Below, in pieces: positions 55,096 through 64,000 of a stretch of 64,000 nt of DNA. Within the stretch, counting starts at the first letter, position 1; each line of letters starts with the position of its first letter. The notes below the pieces were generated by a model. That model saw nothing but the letters and a program-made list of their open reading frames with translations. It was not told the DNA's origin and did not search any database. The position numbers and the translations under genes are program-made. The stretch comes from Endozoicomonas sp. G2_2 (GTDB lineage Bacteria > Pseudomonadota > Gammaproteobacteria > Nevskiales > Salinisphaeraceae), in assembly GCF_017744135.1 (NCBI RefSeq), contig NZ_JAGHQU010000003.1, forward strand, positions 124,001-188,000. The letters are read 5' to 3'.

Positions 55096-55284
55096 ATGAA
55101 AGCGAAAGAATTGCGCGAGAAGTCGGCCGAAGACCTGAACAAGGAACTGCTGTCGCTGCGGCGTGAACAGTTCAACCTGCGCATGCAGCAGGCGACCGGT
55201 CAGCTGGCGCAGACGCATCAGTTTGGCGCCATCCGCCGCGATATCGCGCGCATCAAGACCGTGCTGCGCGAAGCGGGCAAATAG
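55096..55284 (+). CDS. rpmC: Ribosomal protein L29
   Basis: A 62-residue helical L29 at the tunnel exit, with [16 protein letters not shown] and [13 protein letters not shown]. It lies 8 bp after rplP. Confidence 0.95.
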   Translation: MKAKELREKSAEDLNKELLSLRREQFNLRMQQATGQLAQTHQFGAIRRDIARIKTVLREAGK

Positions 55285-55297
55285 GAACAGTTGAGCC

Positions 55298-55606
55298 ATG
55301 AGCGAAACGAGCGAAACGAACAACACTGCCGCCGATCAGGAAAAGCGTCAGCGCATTCTGGCCGGCAAGGTCGTCAGCAATGCGATGGACAAGACCATCG
55401 TCGTGCTGATCGAGCGGCGCATGCAGCACCCGCTGTATGGCAAATACGTTCGTCGGAGCACGCGTCTGAAGGCGCACGATCCGGAGAACACCTGCCAGGT
55501 GGGTGATTTCGTGGAAATCGCAGAGGGTCGCCCGGTGTCCCGCCGCAAGGCGTGGTCGCTGCGGCGCGTGGTCGAGAAGGCCGGCGAATTCGATACCGCA
55601 GGATAA
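55298..55606 (+). CDS. rpsQ: Ribosomal protein S17
   Basis: A 102-residue S17 with the OB-fold motifs [18 protein letters not shown] and [13 protein letters not shown]. The N-terminus has about 15 extra residues, [17 protein letters not shown], compared with the 84 residues in E. coli. Last gene of the S10 operon set. Confidence 0.95.
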   Translation: MSETSETNNTAADQEKRQRILAGKVVSNAMDKTIVVLIERRMQHPLYGKYVRRSTRLKAHDPENTCQVGDFVEIAEGRPVSRRKAWSLRRVVEKAGEFDTAG

Positions 55607-55615
55607 ACGACAGCC

Positions 55616-55981
55616 ATGATCCAGACAGAATCGGTACTCAATGCGGCCGATAACAGCGGCGCCCGCCGCGTCCAGTGCATCAAGGTGCTGGGCGGGTCGC
55701 ATCGCCGTTACGCTCGTGTTGGCGACATCATCAAGGTCAGCGTCAAGGATGCGATCCCGCGCGGGCGCGTGAAAAAGGGCGAGGTCATGAATGCCGTCGT
55801 CGTTCGCACGCGCCACGGGGTTCGTCGCAACGACGGTTCGCTGATCCGTTTCGACAACAATGCGGCCGTGCTGCTGAACGCGAACAACGAGCCCGTTGGT
55901 ACGCGTATCTTCGGCCCGGTCACGCGCGAGCTGCGTGAGAAGTTCATGCGCATCATCTCGCTTGCGCCGGAGGTTCTATGA
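55616..55981 (+). CDS. rplN: Ribosomal protein L14
   Basis: A 121-residue L14 at the subunit interface. It has [27 protein letters not shown] and NAAVLLN. The stop overlaps the rplX start (ATGA). First gene of the spc set; no promoter is evident ahead of it. Confidence 0.97.
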   Translation: MIQTESVLNAADNSGARRVQCIKVLGGSHRRYARVGDIIKVSVKDAIPRGRVKKGEVMNAVVVRTRHGVRRNDGSLIRFDNNAAVLLNANNEPVGTRIFGPVTRELREKFMRIISLAPEVL

Positions 55982-56307
55982 GCTCCAGGAAGATTCGTAG
56001 CGGCGACGAGATCGTCGTGATCTCGGGCAAGGACCGGGGTCGTCGCGGCACGGTCAATCGCGTGCTCGGCGAAAAGGTCGTTGTTGACGGCATCAATGTC
56101 GCGAAAAAGCATGTTCGCCCGGACCCGAATCAGGGTATCCAGGGTGGCATCGAGGAACGCGAAATGCCGCTGCACATCTCGAACGTGATGCTGTACAACC
56201 CGGACACCCAGAAGGGTGAGCGGGTCGGTTTCAAGTGGTTGGGCGAAGGTGCGGACCGCCGTAAGGTGCGTATCTACAAGTCGTCTGGCGAAGTGGTCGA
56301 CGCGTAG
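55978..56307 (+). CDS. rplX: Ribosomal protein L24
   Basis: A 109-residue L24 with the KOW motif [16 protein letters not shown], and [10 protein letters not shown]. It initiates assembly of the large subunit. Confidence 0.96.
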   Translation: MSSRKIRSGDEIVVISGKDRGRRGTVNRVLGEKVVVDGINVAKKHVRPDPNQGIQGGIEEREMPLHISNVMLYNPDTQKGERVGFKWLGEGADRRKVRIYKSSGEVVDA

Positions 56308-56316
56308 GCAATCGTC

Positions 56317-56889
56317 ATGGAAAACGCCATGGAAAATATGAGTAAACATCCGGCACGCTTGAAATCGGTGTACGCCGATCAGATCGTCCCGCAGCTCATG
56401 GAGCAGTTCGGTTACAGCAGCCCGATGGCGGCGCCGCGCGTAACCAAGATCACGCTCAACATGGGTGTCGGTGAAGCCGTGTCCGATCGCAAGGTGATCG
56501 AGGCGGCCATGGGCGACATGGCCAAGATCGCTGGTCAGAAGCCGGTCATGACCCGCGCTCGCAAGTCGGTCGCCGGCTTCAAGATTCGCGAAGGCTGGCC
56601 GATTGGCTGCAAGGTCACGCTGCGCCGCACCCAGATGTACGAATTTCTCGATCGGCTCGTGAACGTGTCGCTGCCGCGTATCCGCGATTTCCGCGGGCTT
56701 AACCCGCGCGCGTTCGATGGCCGCGGCAACTACAGCATGGGTATTCGCGAACAGATCGTGTTTCCCGAGATCGACTACGACCGCGTGGACACGCTGCGCG
56801 GCATGGACATCGTGATCTCGACATCCGCACGGAACGATGAAGAGGGGCGCGCGCTGCTGGACGGGTTCAATTTCCCGTTCCGCAAGTAA
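56317..56889 (+). CDS. rplE: Ribosomal protein L5
   Basis: A 190-residue L5 that binds 5S rRNA. It has [39 protein letters not shown]-type core and [15 protein letters not shown]. Two downstream in-frame ATGs near the start make the first few residues uncertain. Confidence 0.96.
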   Translation: MENAMENMSKHPARLKSVYADQIVPQLMEQFGYSSPMAAPRVTKITLNMGVGEAVSDRKVIEAAMGDMAKIAGQKPVMTRARKSVAGFKIREGWPIGCKVTLRRTQMYEFLDRLVNVSLPRIRDFRGLNPRAFDGRGNYSMGIREQIVFPEIDYDRVDTLRGMDIVISTSARNDEEGRALLDGFNFPFRK

Positions 56890-56911
56890 GCGACCCGGAG
56901 ACTAAAGAACT

Positions 56912-57217
56912 ATGGCAAAGAAAAGCATGATCGCCCGCGATCGCAAGCGCGCGAAGCTGGTGGAGAAGTACGCCGCCAAGCGCGCCGCGATCAAGGATCG
57001 TATCAACGACCCGGAGGCGACGCCGGAAGAGCGGTTCGCCGCCGCGCAGGAACTGCAGGCGCTGCCGCGCGATGCGAGCCCGACTCGGGTCACGCGTCGC
57101 TGCCAAGCCACCGGCCGTCCGCGTGGTGTTTATCGCAAGTTCGGGCTCTCGCGCAACAAGCTGCGGGAAGCAGCCATGCGTGGCGAGGTGCCCGGCCTCG
57201 TCATGTCCTCCTGGTAG
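56912..57217 (+). CDS. rpsN: Ribosomal protein S14
   Basis: A 101-residue S14 of the zinc-free long type, with no CxxC zinc site. It has [24 protein letters not shown]. Confidence 0.96.
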   Translation: MAKKSMIARDRKRAKLVEKYAAKRAAIKDRINDPEATPEERFAAAQELQALPRDASPTRVTRRCQATGRPRGVYRKFGLSRNKLREAAMRGEVPGLVMSSW

Positions 57218-57241
57218 GCCACAGAAAAGGTATCGGTACGC

Positions 57242-57637
57242 ATGAGTATGACTGACCCCATTGCCGACATGTTGACCCGTATCCGTAACGGGCAGTCGGC
57301 AGAGAAGGAAAGCGTCGAAATGCCCTCGTCCAAGCTGAAGCTGGCTATCGCCAAGGTGCTTCAGGACGAAGGCTATATTGCCGGATTCGAAACGAGTGAC
57401 CTGGACGGCAAGCCGCGTCTGCGCGTGGAGCTGAAGTATTTCCAGGGACACGGTGTCATTGAGAACATCGAGCGCGTGTCGAAGCCCGGCCTCCGGATCT
57501 ATCGCAGCAGCAAGGACGTGCCGACGGTTGTCGGTGGCCTTGGGATCTCGATTGTATCCACGTCGCAGGGCGTGATGACCGATCGCGCAGCGCGCGAAGC
57601 GGGTCACGGCGGCGAGATTCTCTGCTACGTGTCGTAG
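57242..57637 (+). CDS. rpsH: Ribosomal protein S8
   Basis: A 131-residue S8, autoregulator of the spc operon in E. coli. It has [14 protein letters not shown] and [20 protein letters not shown]. Confidence 0.97.
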   Translation: MSMTDPIADMLTRIRNGQSAEKESVEMPSSKLKLAIAKVLQDEGYIAGFETSDLDGKPRLRVELKYFQGHGVIENIERVSKPGLRIYRSSKDVPTVVGGLGISIVSTSQGVMTDRAAREAGHGGEILCYVS

Positions 57638-57668
57638 ACGCGTCGAGCAACGTACAGGAAGTTCGAAT

Positions 57669-58199
57669 ATGTCCAGAGTAGCTAAGGCGCCCGTCAGCCT
57701 GCCGAGCGGCGTTGAATGCAACGTCGCCGAGCGCGATGTGCGCGTCAAGGGCAAGAACGGCGAGCTGTCTTTTCGTCTGCCGGCGGGTGTGGATCTCGAA
57801 GTCGCCGACGGCGAGGCCCGTGCAAAGGCGACCGGTCGCAAACTCAACCTGGCGATGGCCGGCACTGTCCGTGCGACGGTGGCGAACATGGTCAAGGGCG
57901 TGAGCGAAGGCTTCGAGCGCAAGCTCGAGCTGGTCGGCGTCGGTTATCGCGCGCAGGCGCAGGGCGATACCCTGAACCTGTCGCTCGGACTGTCGCATCC
58001 AGTGGCATACAAGATGCCGCAGGGTGTCACCGTGCAGACGCCGAGCAACACGGAGATCATTCTCAACGGGGCCGACAAGCAGGTTGTCGGGCAGGCTGCG
58101 GCAGAAATCCGCAACTTCCGTCCGCCGGAGCCCTACAAGGGCAAGGGCATCCGCTACGCCGATGAGCGTGTGGTTCGCAAGGACGCGAAGAAGAAGTAA
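57669..58199 (+). CDS. rplF: Ribosomal protein L6
   Basis: A 176-residue L6 near the sarcin-ricin loop. It has [16 protein letters not shown], and the C-terminal [15 protein letters not shown]. Confidence 0.96.
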   Translation: MSRVAKAPVSLPSGVECNVAERDVRVKGKNGELSFRLPAGVDLEVADGEARAKATGRKLNLAMAGTVRATVANMVKGVSEGFERKLELVGVGYRAQAQGDTLNLSLGLSHPVAYKMPQGVTVQTPSNTEIILNGADKQVVGQAAAEIRNFRPPEPYKGKGIRYADERVVRKDAKKK

Positions 58200-58244
58200 A
58201 TACCGGCTCGCTTCATCAACGGCCTCCAACAGATTCAGTACGCC

Positions 58245-58601
58245 ATGCACAAGAAAACGATTTCGCGACTGCGCCGGGCACGCCGGGGACGCATGCACAT
58301 GCGGAACCTGGGCGCGCATCGCCTGTCCGTTCACCGGACGCCGCAGCATATCTACGCCCAGATCGTCGCGCCCGACGGGTCGCAGACCATCGCCTGCGCG
58401 TCGACGGTCGAAAAGAGCCTCCGCGAGGAGTGTGGCAAGACGGGCAACTGCGATGCAGCGCGCCTGATCGGCCGCACCATCGCGGACCGGGCCAAGGCCG
58501 CCGGTATCGAGTCGGTCGCGTTCGATCGCGCCGGCTTCGCGTACCACGGTCGTATCAAGGCGCTTGCCGACGCGGCGCGTGAAAACGGCCTGCAGTTCTA
58601 A
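58245..58601 (+). CDS. rplR: Ribosomal protein L18
   Basis: A 118-residue L18 that binds 5S rRNA. It has [17 protein letters not shown] and [24 protein letters not shown]. Confidence 0.96.
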   Translation: MHKKTISRLRRARRGRMHMRNLGAHRLSVHRTPQHIYAQIVAPDGSQTIACASTVEKSLREECGKTGNCDAARLIGRTIADRAKAAGIESVAFDRAGFAYHGRIKALADAARENGLQF

Positions 58602-58614
58602 CAGGATCCTCAAG

Positions 58615-59124
58615 ATGGCAACACGTAACGAACAACGCACAGAAGGCGATCTGCTCGAGAAGCTGATCACGGTCAATCGCGTGGCCAAGGTGGTCAAGGG
58701 TGGCCGGCAGTTCGGCTTTACCGCGCTGACCGTCGTAGGCGACGGCGAGGGCCGCGTCGGCTTTGGTTATGGCAAGGCGCGCGAAGTCCCGCTGGCGATC
58801 GCCAAGGCGATGGAAGCGGCGCGCAAGAGCATGATCCGCGTTCAGATCAAGGAAGGCTCCACGCTGCAGCACGCGATCGTTGGTCGCCACGGCGCGACGA
58901 AGGTCATCATGCGGCCGGCCTCTGAAGGTACCGGCGTGATCGCCGGCGGCGGCATGCGTGCCGTGTTCGAGGTGGCTGGCGTGAGCAACGTCCTCGCCAA
59001 GAGCTACGGCTCGCGTAACCCCATCAACCTGGTGCGTGCCACCATCAATGGCCTGCGCGAGATGCATGATCCGGAATTCATCGCCGCCAAGCGTGGCAAG
59101 ACGGTTGAAGAAATCACCGCTTAA
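58615..59124 (+). CDS. rpsE: Ribosomal protein S5
   Basis: A 169-residue S5 with a double-stranded RNA-binding domain. ATG 58615 follows the rplR stop by 13 bp. It has [19 protein letters not shown] and [14 protein letters not shown]. Confidence 0.96.
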   Translation: MATRNEQRTEGDLLEKLITVNRVAKVVKGGRQFGFTALTVVGDGEGRVGFGYGKAREVPLAIAKAMEAARKSMIRVQIKEGSTLQHAIVGRHGATKVIMRPASEGTGVIAGGGMRAVFEVAGVSNVLAKSYGSRNPINLVRATINGLREMHDPEFIAAKRGKTVEEITA

Positions 59125-59136
59125 CGGGAGCGCGCG

Positions 59137-59322
59137 ATGGCCAGCAAGCAGATCACGATCAAACTAATCAAGAGCCCGGCGGGGCGGCTCCAGCGGCACC
59201 GCGCCTGCGTGCGTGGCCTGGGCCTGCGCCGGATGCACCATACGGTTTCCGTGGCAGATACGCCGGAAAACCGCGGCATGATCAACAAGATTGTCGACAT
59301 GCTCGCGATCGAGGAGTCCTAG
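59137..59322 (+). CDS. rpmD: Ribosomal protein L30
   Basis: A 61-residue L30 with [20 protein letters not shown] and a C-terminal IEES. The next gene starts within 2 bp of its stop. Confidence 0.94.
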   Translation: MASKQITIKLIKSPAGRLQRHRACVRGLGLRRMHHTVSVADTPENRGMINKIVDMLAIEES

Positions 59323-59323
59323 G

Positions 59324-59752
59324 ATGAAACTCAACGATCTCCAGCCAAGTGAGGGCGCGCGCCAGTTGCGCAAGCGCGTTGGTCGTGGTCCGGGGTCCGA
59401 CCTCGGTAAGACCGCGGGCCGCGGTCACAAGGGCCAGAAGTCCCGCACCGGCGGTTACACGAAGGTCGGCTTCGAGGGCGGTCAGATGCCGCTTCAGCGT
59501 CGGGTGCCCAAGCGCGGGTTTCGTAGTGCGGTGAACGCGCCCGCTGAAGTACGCCTGGACGGTCTCAATCGTCTCGAAGGCGACGTGGATCTGGCGGCTC
59601 TGAAGGCGGCCGGCCTGGTAGCGCGCGACGCGCGTCGGGCCAAGGTCATCGCTTCAGGCGAAGTGTCGAAAGCGGTGAACCTGAAAGGCATCGGCGCCAC
59701 CGCGGGTGCGGTCAAGGCGATCGAAGCAGCCGGCGGCAGCGTTTCCGAATAG
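59324..59752 (+). CDS. rplO: Ribosomal protein L15
   Basis: A 142-residue L15. It has the Gly-rich [21 protein letters not shown] and [19 protein letters not shown] 59324 is chosen; longer frame upstream is rpmD sequence. Confidence 0.96.
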   Translation: MKLNDLQPSEGARQLRKRVGRGPGSDLGKTAGRGHKGQKSRTGGYTKVGFEGGQMPLQRRVPKRGFRSAVNAPAEVRLDGLNRLEGDVDLAALKAAGLVARDARRAKVIASGEVSKAVNLKGIGATAGAVKAIEAAGGSVSE

Positions 59753-59755
59753 ACC

Positions 59756-61108
59756 ATGGCGAAGCGGCCCAACAACGCAGGCGGCGGCGGTGGGATGATG
59801 CCCAACGCCGGTAGTCTCACGGAAGTGCGTCAGCGCCTGCTGTTCTTGGTAGGCGCTTTGATCGTTTTCCGCATCGGGACTTTCATTCCGGTGCCGGGCA
59901 TCGACCCCGCCCAGCTGGCACGTCTGTTCGAGCAGCAGTCCGGAACGATCCTCGACGTCGGTGTGATGTTCACCGGTGGTGCGCTCAAGCGCCTGTCGAT
60001 CTTTGCGCTGGGCGTGATGCCCTATATTTCCGCGTCGATCATCATGCAGTTGATGACCGCGACGGTGCCGACGCTCAAGGAACTCAAGAAAGAGGGCGAA
60101 GCGGGCCGGCGCAAGATCACGCAGTACACGCGATACGGTACGGTCGCGCTGGCTTCCTTCCAGTCGATTGGCACCGGCATCGCGCTTTGGAATCAGGGCA
60201 TCGCGCAAAGCGGGACGAGCGAGTTCAGCTTCATCTTCACGACCGCCGTGTGTCTGACCACGGGCGCGCTCTTTTTGATGTGGCTGGGCGAGCAGGTCAC
60301 GGAGCGGGGTATCGGTAACGGTATCTCCATGCTGATCTTCGCCGCGATCGTTGCCGGGTTGCCGTCCGCGATTGGTGGGACGCTTGACCTGGTGCGCACG
60401 GGCGAACTGAGCGTGTTCTTCGTGATCGCGCTGTTTGTCGGTGCAATGGCGGTGCTCGCGTTCGTGGTTTTCGTCGAGCGCGCGCAGCGGCGCATTCCCG
60501 TGCATCATGCGCAGCGTCAGCGCGGGCGCAAGATGTATGCGGCGCAGACACAGCATCTGCCGCTGAAGCTGAATATGGCGGGCGTGATTCCGCCGATCTT
60601 CGCGTCGAGCATCATTCTGTTTCCGGCAACCATCGTCCGGTTCCTCGGTGAAGGCGGAACGATTGCGAACTGGGTGTCGAACGCGATTGCACCGGGACAG
60701 CCGCTCTATGTGCTGTTCTATTCGCTGATGATCATCTTCTTCTGCTTCTTCTATACCGCGCTCGTGTTCGATTCGCGGGATACGGCAGAAAATCTGAAGA
60801 AGTCCGGCGCGTTCATCCCGGGTGTACGGCCCGGTATCCAGACCGCGAACTACATCGACACGGTGTTGACGCGGTTGACGGTGGCCGGCGCGATCTACGT
60901 GACCGCGGTCTGTCTGCTGCCCGAGCTGTTGATCCTGCAGTACAACGTGCCGTTCTATTTCGGCGGCACCTCGCTGCTGATCATCGTGGTCGTGGTCATG
61001 GATTTCATGGCTCAGTTGCAGGCGCATCTGATGTCGCATCAGTACGAAGGGCTGATGAAGAAGAACAACCTCAAGTCGCAGGGTCGCGGCGCCGGGATGC
61101 TGCGCTAA
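59756..61108 (+). CDS. secY: Preprotein translocase subunit SecY
   Basis: The 450-residue channel subunit of the Sec translocon with ten membrane helices. It has the N-terminal [27 protein letters not shown] and the plug region, and [17 protein letters not shown]. Follows rplO by 3 bp and precedes rpmJ by 83 bp. Confidence 0.97.
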   Translation: MAKRPNNAGGGGGMMPNAGSLTEVRQRLLFLVGALIVFRIGTFIPVPGIDPAQLARLFEQQSGTILDVGVMFTGGALKRLSIFALGVMPYISASIIMQLMTATVPTLKELKKEGEAGRRKITQYTRYGTVALASFQSIGTGIALWNQGIAQSGTSEFSFIFTTAVCLTTGALFLMWLGEQVTERGIGNGISMLIFAAIVAGLPSAIGGTLDLVRTGELSVFFVIALFVGAMAVLAFVVFVERAQRRIPVHHAQRQRGRKMYAAQTQHLPLKLNMAGVIPPIFASSIILFPATIVRFLGEGGTIANWVSNAIAPGQPLYVLFYSLMIIFFCFFYTALVFDSRDTAENLKKSGAFIPGVRPGIQTANYIDTVLTRLTVAGAIYVTAVCLLPELLILQYNVPFYFGGTSLLIIVVVVMDFMAQLQAHLMSHQYEGLMKKNNLKSQGRGAGMLR

Positions 61109-61191
61109 CACGGCCACGACAGGGTTGGACACGGATACAAACGGATACACCTCCGGCCGCGTAACGGCCGGCGTGATGTCAGAGGTAGGAC

Positions 61192-61308
61192 ATGAAAGTT
61201 AGAGCTTCGGTCAAGAAAATTTGCCGCAACTGCAAGGTCATCCGTCGCAACGGCGCCGTGATGGTCATTTGCTCGACGGACCCGCGCCACAAGCAGCGCC
61301 AGGGTTAG
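61192..61308 (+). CDS. rpmJ: Ribosomal protein L36
   Basis: A 38-residue protein, [19 protein letters not shown] at its start. It is the C+ zinc form: Cys11, Cys14, Cys27 and His33 match the CxxC...CxxxxxH motif. TAGGAC precedes the ATG. It lies between secY and rpsM as expected. A start with GTG instead is not needed. Confidence 0.96.
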   Translation: MKVRASVKKICRNCKVIRRNGAVMVICSTDPRHKQRQG

Positions 61309-61318
61309 TCGGTACGTC

Positions 61319-61347
61319 TTGTAATTACTGAACAGAAAGGCTATATT
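61319..61347 (+). promoter_or_regulatory. Promoter of alpha operon
   Basis: TTGTAA (61319-61324), 17 bp, TATATT (61342-61347). It lies 11 bp after the rpmJ stop and about 80 bp before rpsM. It would give an 75-nt leader where, in E. coli, S4 binds the alpha operon pseudoknot. The pseudoknot itself was not resolved. Confidence 0.65.
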
Positions 61348-61427
61348 GGCGGGCTTTTCCACGGTTGAAAACGCGTCTGGCGAGATCCAGGCGGCAACCA
61401 CTGCCCCATAGCTGGGAGATCAATCGA

Positions 61428-61784
61428 ATGGCGCGAATCGCTGGAGTCAACCTCCCGATCAACAAGCACGCGGTCGTGGCGTTGACGTCACTTTATGGCG
61501 TTGGTTTCACGCGGGCGCGCGAGATCTGCGCCGCCGCAGACGTTGCGACGGATACCAAGATCAAGGATCTCACCGAAGGCGAGGTCGAAGCCCTGCGCGC
61601 GCAGGTGCAGCAGTACACGATCGAGGGCGATCTGCGTCGTGAGATCTCGATGAACATCAAGCGTCTGATGGATCTGGGCTGCTATCGCGGCCTGCGTCAT
61701 CGTCGCGGTCTGCCGGTGCGTGGTCAGCGCACCAAAACCAATTCGCGCACGCGCAAGGGTCCTCGTCGGCCCATCCGCCGCTAG
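61428..61784 (+). CDS. rpsM: Ribosomal protein S13
   Basis: A 118-residue S13 of the small-subunit head. ATG 61428 is chosen; it starts [17 protein letters not shown] and ends with the basic tail [11 protein letters not shown]. First gene of the alpha operon. Confidence 0.96.
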   Translation: MARIAGVNLPINKHAVVALTSLYGVGFTRAREICAAADVATDTKIKDLTEGEVEALRAQVQQYTIEGDLRREISMNIKRLMDLGCYRGLRHRRGLPVRGQRTKTNSRTRKGPRRPIRR

Positions 61785-61817
61785 TTCGTTCTCGCACGAG
61801 AGTACAGGTAACGCTTT

Positions 61818-62222
61818 ATGGCGACAGGCACTTCTTCTTCTTCGACCCGTACGCGCAAGGCGCGCGCACGCCGCAACGTCACGGACGGCATCGCGTTCGT
61901 GTATGCGACGTTCAACAATACGATCATCACCATCTCCGATCGTCAAGGCAACGTTCTGGCGTGGTGCACGTCGGGCAGCTGTGGCTTCAAGGGTTCGCGC
62001 AAGAGCACGCCCTTTGCGGCGCAGGTTGCCGCCGAGCGTGCCGGTGAAGGTGCGAATCAGTACGGCGTCAAGAATCTGGAAGTTCGCGTGAAGGGCCCCG
62101 GGCCGGGTCGCGAGGCCGCGGTGCGCTCGCTCAATGGCGCCGGCTTCAAGGTCACGAGCATCATCGATGTGACCCCGATTCCGCACAACGGCTGTCGTCC
62201 GCCCAAGAAGCGCCGCGTTTAA
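61818..62222 (+). CDS. rpsK: Ribosomal protein S11
   Basis: A 134-residue S11 of the platform. It has [18 protein letters not shown] and [23 protein letters not shown]. Confidence 0.97.
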   Translation: MATGTSSSSTRTRKARARRNVTDGIAFVYATFNNTIITISDRQGNVLAWCTSGSCGFKGSRKSTPFAAQVAAERAGEGANQYGVKNLEVRVKGPGPGREAAVRSLNGAGFKVTSIIDVTPIPHNGCRPPKKRRV

Positions 62223-62260
62223 CGCGCCGGGCGTACCGCTTTAGCGAACAGGTAAAGATA

Positions 62261-62884
62261 ATGGCTAAATATACGGGACCGAAATGCAAGCTTTCGCGCC
62301 GGGCAGGTACCGACCTGTTCCTTAAGGGGCGCGGCCGCTCGCTGGAAGGCAAGTGCAAGATCGACACGCCGCCGGGTGCGCAGGGTGCGCAACGCCGTCA
62401 GCGCTTGTCGGACTATGCCCTGCAGCTGCGTGAGAAGCAGAAGCTGCGGCATATGTACGGCGTGCTGGAGAACCAGTTCCGCAACTATTACAAGAAGGCG
62501 GCGCAGAACAAGGGCGCGACCGGCGTGTTGCTGCTGCAGCAGCTGGAGTCCCGGCTGGACAACGTGGTGTACCGCATGGGCTTTGCGTCCACCCGCGCCG
62601 AGGCGCGTCAGCTGGTAAACCACAAGGCCGTTGCCGTTAACGACTATCCGGTCAACATTCCGTCTTACGAGGTGAAGGTCGGCGATACGGTGGCGATCCG
62701 CAATCGCGCCAAGCACCAGCCTCGCATTCTGGAGTCGCTCCAGGTCGCCTCGCAGTTGGGTATCAGCGAGTGGCTCGAGGTGGACGAGAAAGGCCTCAAG
62801 GGCACGTTCAAGGCGGTCCCGGATCGCGATCAGGTGCTGCCGGACATCAACGAGAATCTGGTAGTCGAGCTTTACTCGAAGTAA
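62261..62884 (+). CDS. rpsD: Ribosomal protein S4
   Basis: A 207-residue S4 with an S4 RNA-binding domain ([22 protein letters not shown]). It is the alpha-operon repressor in E. coli. N-terminus [14 protein letters not shown]. Confidence 0.97.
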   Translation: MAKYTGPKCKLSRRAGTDLFLKGRGRSLEGKCKIDTPPGAQGAQRRQRLSDYALQLREKQKLRHMYGVLENQFRNYYKKAAQNKGATGVLLLQQLESRLDNVVYRMGFASTRAEARQLVNHKAVAVNDYPVNIPSYEVKVGDTVAIRNRAKHQPRILESLQVASQLGISEWLEVDEKGLKGTFKAVPDRDQVLPDINENLVVELYSK

Positions 62885-62920
62885 TTGGCGCTGTCTTAGA
62901 CGGCAAGAGGTATTTGCATT

Positions 62921-63907
62921 ATGCAGTCCAGTGAATTGCTGAAACCGCGCCTGGTCGAGGTGGAGCGCGCCAATGAGCGTCGCGCCAAGATCGCGCTGGA
63001 GCCGCTCGAGCGCGGCTACGGGCATACGCTCGGAAACGCGATTCGGCGGATTCTGCTGTCCTCCATTCCGGGGGCGGCGATCACCGAGGCGAAGATCGAC
63101 GGTGTGCTTCACGAGTACACCACTGTCGAGGGCATGCAGGAAGATGTCATCGACGTGCTGCTTAACCTCAAGAACGTGGCGGTGCGTATGCATTCGCGTG
63201 ACGAGGCCGAACTGCATCTGCACAAGAGCGGCGAAGGCCCCGTCACGGCAGGCGATATCACCACGGATCACGATGTCGAAATCGTGAACCCGGATCTGGT
63301 CATCGCGCATCTCACGAGCGGTGAGCTGCGGATGAGCATGAAGGTCGAACGCGGCCGTGGTTACCAGCCCGCGCAGAGCAAGGCCGAGCCGGGCGAAGAA
63401 GATACCGGTGCCAGCGAAATCGGTGCACTGCGTCTGGACGCGAGCTTCAGCCCGATTCGTCGCGTGAGCTACGCCGTTGAGCGTGCGCGTGTCGAACAGC
63501 GCACCGACCTCGACAAGCTCGTGCTCGACATCGAGACGAACGGCAGCGTCGAGCCGGAAGACGCGGTGCGTACCGCGGCGGCCACGCTGTACGACCAGCT
63601 GTCGGTTTTCGTGGATCTGGAAGCCCGCGAGGAATCCAGTCGCAAGGGCGAAACCGGCAAGGTCGACCCGACGCTGCTCAAGCCGATCGAGGATCTCGAA
63701 CTGACGGTACGGTCGACCAACTGCCTGAAGGCCGAGGACATCCACTATGTGGGCGACCTGGTGCAGCGTACGGAAACCGAACTGATGCGCACGCCGAACC
63801 TCGGTAAGAAATCGCTGACCGAGATCAGCGAAGTGCTCGCAGAACACGGACTCAAGCTCGGCATGTCGGTCGAGAACTGGCCGCCGGCAGAACTCGAAAA
63901 AGCCTAG
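62921..63907 (+). CDS. rpoA: RNA polymerase alpha subunit
   Basis: A 328-residue alpha subunit. N-terminal assembly domain has [20 protein letters not shown]; linker then C-terminal domain with [17 protein letters not shown] and the DNA/UP-element-binding [13 protein letters not shown]. Confidence 0.97.
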   Translation: MQSSELLKPRLVEVERANERRAKIALEPLERGYGHTLGNAIRRILLSSIPGAAITEAKIDGVLHEYTTVEGMQEDVIDVLLNLKNVAVRMHSRDEAELHLHKSGEGPVTAGDITTDHDVEIVNPDLVIAHLTSGELRMSMKVERGRGYQPAQSKAEPGEEDTGASEIGALRLDASFSPIRRVSYAVERARVEQRTDLDKLVLDIETNGSVEPEDAVRTAAATLYDQLSVFVDLEAREESSRKGETGKVDPTLLKPIEDLELTVRSTNCLKAEDIHYVGDLVQRTETELMRTPNLGKKSLTEISEVLAEHGLKLGMSVENWPPAELEKA

Positions 63908-63951
63908 CTGACAGCAGCGCTTTTTTGCAGTCGTAGACTAAGGACACAACT

Positions 63952-64000
63952 ATGCGTCATCGCAAGAGCGGTACCAACCTGGGGCGTGAGTCGTCGCACC
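63952..64000 (+). CDS. rplQ: Ribosomal protein L17, cut by window edge
   Basis: The first 16 residues, MRHRKSGTNLGRESSH, match L17 and the position after rpoA. The gene runs beyond the window. AAGGACAC precedes the start. Confidence 0.93.
   Translation, partial: MRHRKSGTNLGRESSH

Overview
The window is chromosomal DNA from a GC-rich gammaproteobacterium. The evidence is the gene order birA-coaX-tRNA-tuf-tRNA-Trp-secE-nusG-rplKAJL-rpoBC-rpsLG-fusA-tuf-S10/spc/alpha operons, two nearly identical tuf genes, and gammaproteobacterial-type AidB, MurB and CoaX relatives. A halophilic or marine lineage such as Salinisphaera is a guess from general protein character and is not shown here. No phage, insertion sequence, CRISPR array or rRNA gene was seen.

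Positions 1-25,000 hold housekeeping and accessory genes on both strands: a CynX-type MFS permease running off the left edge, pyruvate kinase, a patatin-maf-BASS transporter run with overlapping stops and starts, a lone PhaC-like hydrolase, exported MsrA, an MFS carrier, Nudix and metallo-beta-lactamase enzymes, a dienelactone hydrolase, an AidB-type acyl-CoA dehydrogenase, a stand-alone pstS with a Pho box overlapping the murB stop codon, a HAD phosphatase followed by two small SMR-like membrane proteins, a large TadG-like protein, and a tight run of M61 peptidase, acyl-CoA synthetase, plsY, birA and coaX.

Positions 25,057-32,464 hold the tRNA set Thr(TGT), Tyr, Gly, Thr(GGT), which in E. 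coli is one compact operon with tufB (thrU-tyrU-glyT-thrT-tufB). Here it is split by a soluble NAD-dependent formate dehydrogenase module (fdsG, fdsB, fdsA, fdsD) and a convergent LysR regulator. The distal tRNAs have their own TTGACA promoter. The Tyr-Gly spacer carries a multi-hairpin element: four consecutive triloop hairpins closed by a 7-bp stem, plus a 12-bp copy of the tRNA-Tyr 3' end.

Positions 32,564 to the right edge hold the translation and transcription core on the plus strand: tuf, tRNA-Trp, secE-nusG, rplKA, an L10 leader, rplJL, rpoBC, the str operon (rpsL, rpsG, fusA, tuf), and the S10, spc and alpha operons to the start of rplQ, including rpmJ (38 residues). Candidate sigma70 promoters precede tRNA-Trp, rpsL, rplC and rpsM. 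The one ahead of rplC is unusual, because rpsJ follows tuf by 2 nt and the promoter and hairpin sit after rpsJ. The tuf copies encode the same protein; their first 641 nt are identical after the start codon and the later part carries 16 synonymous differences, the pattern expected of gene conversion.
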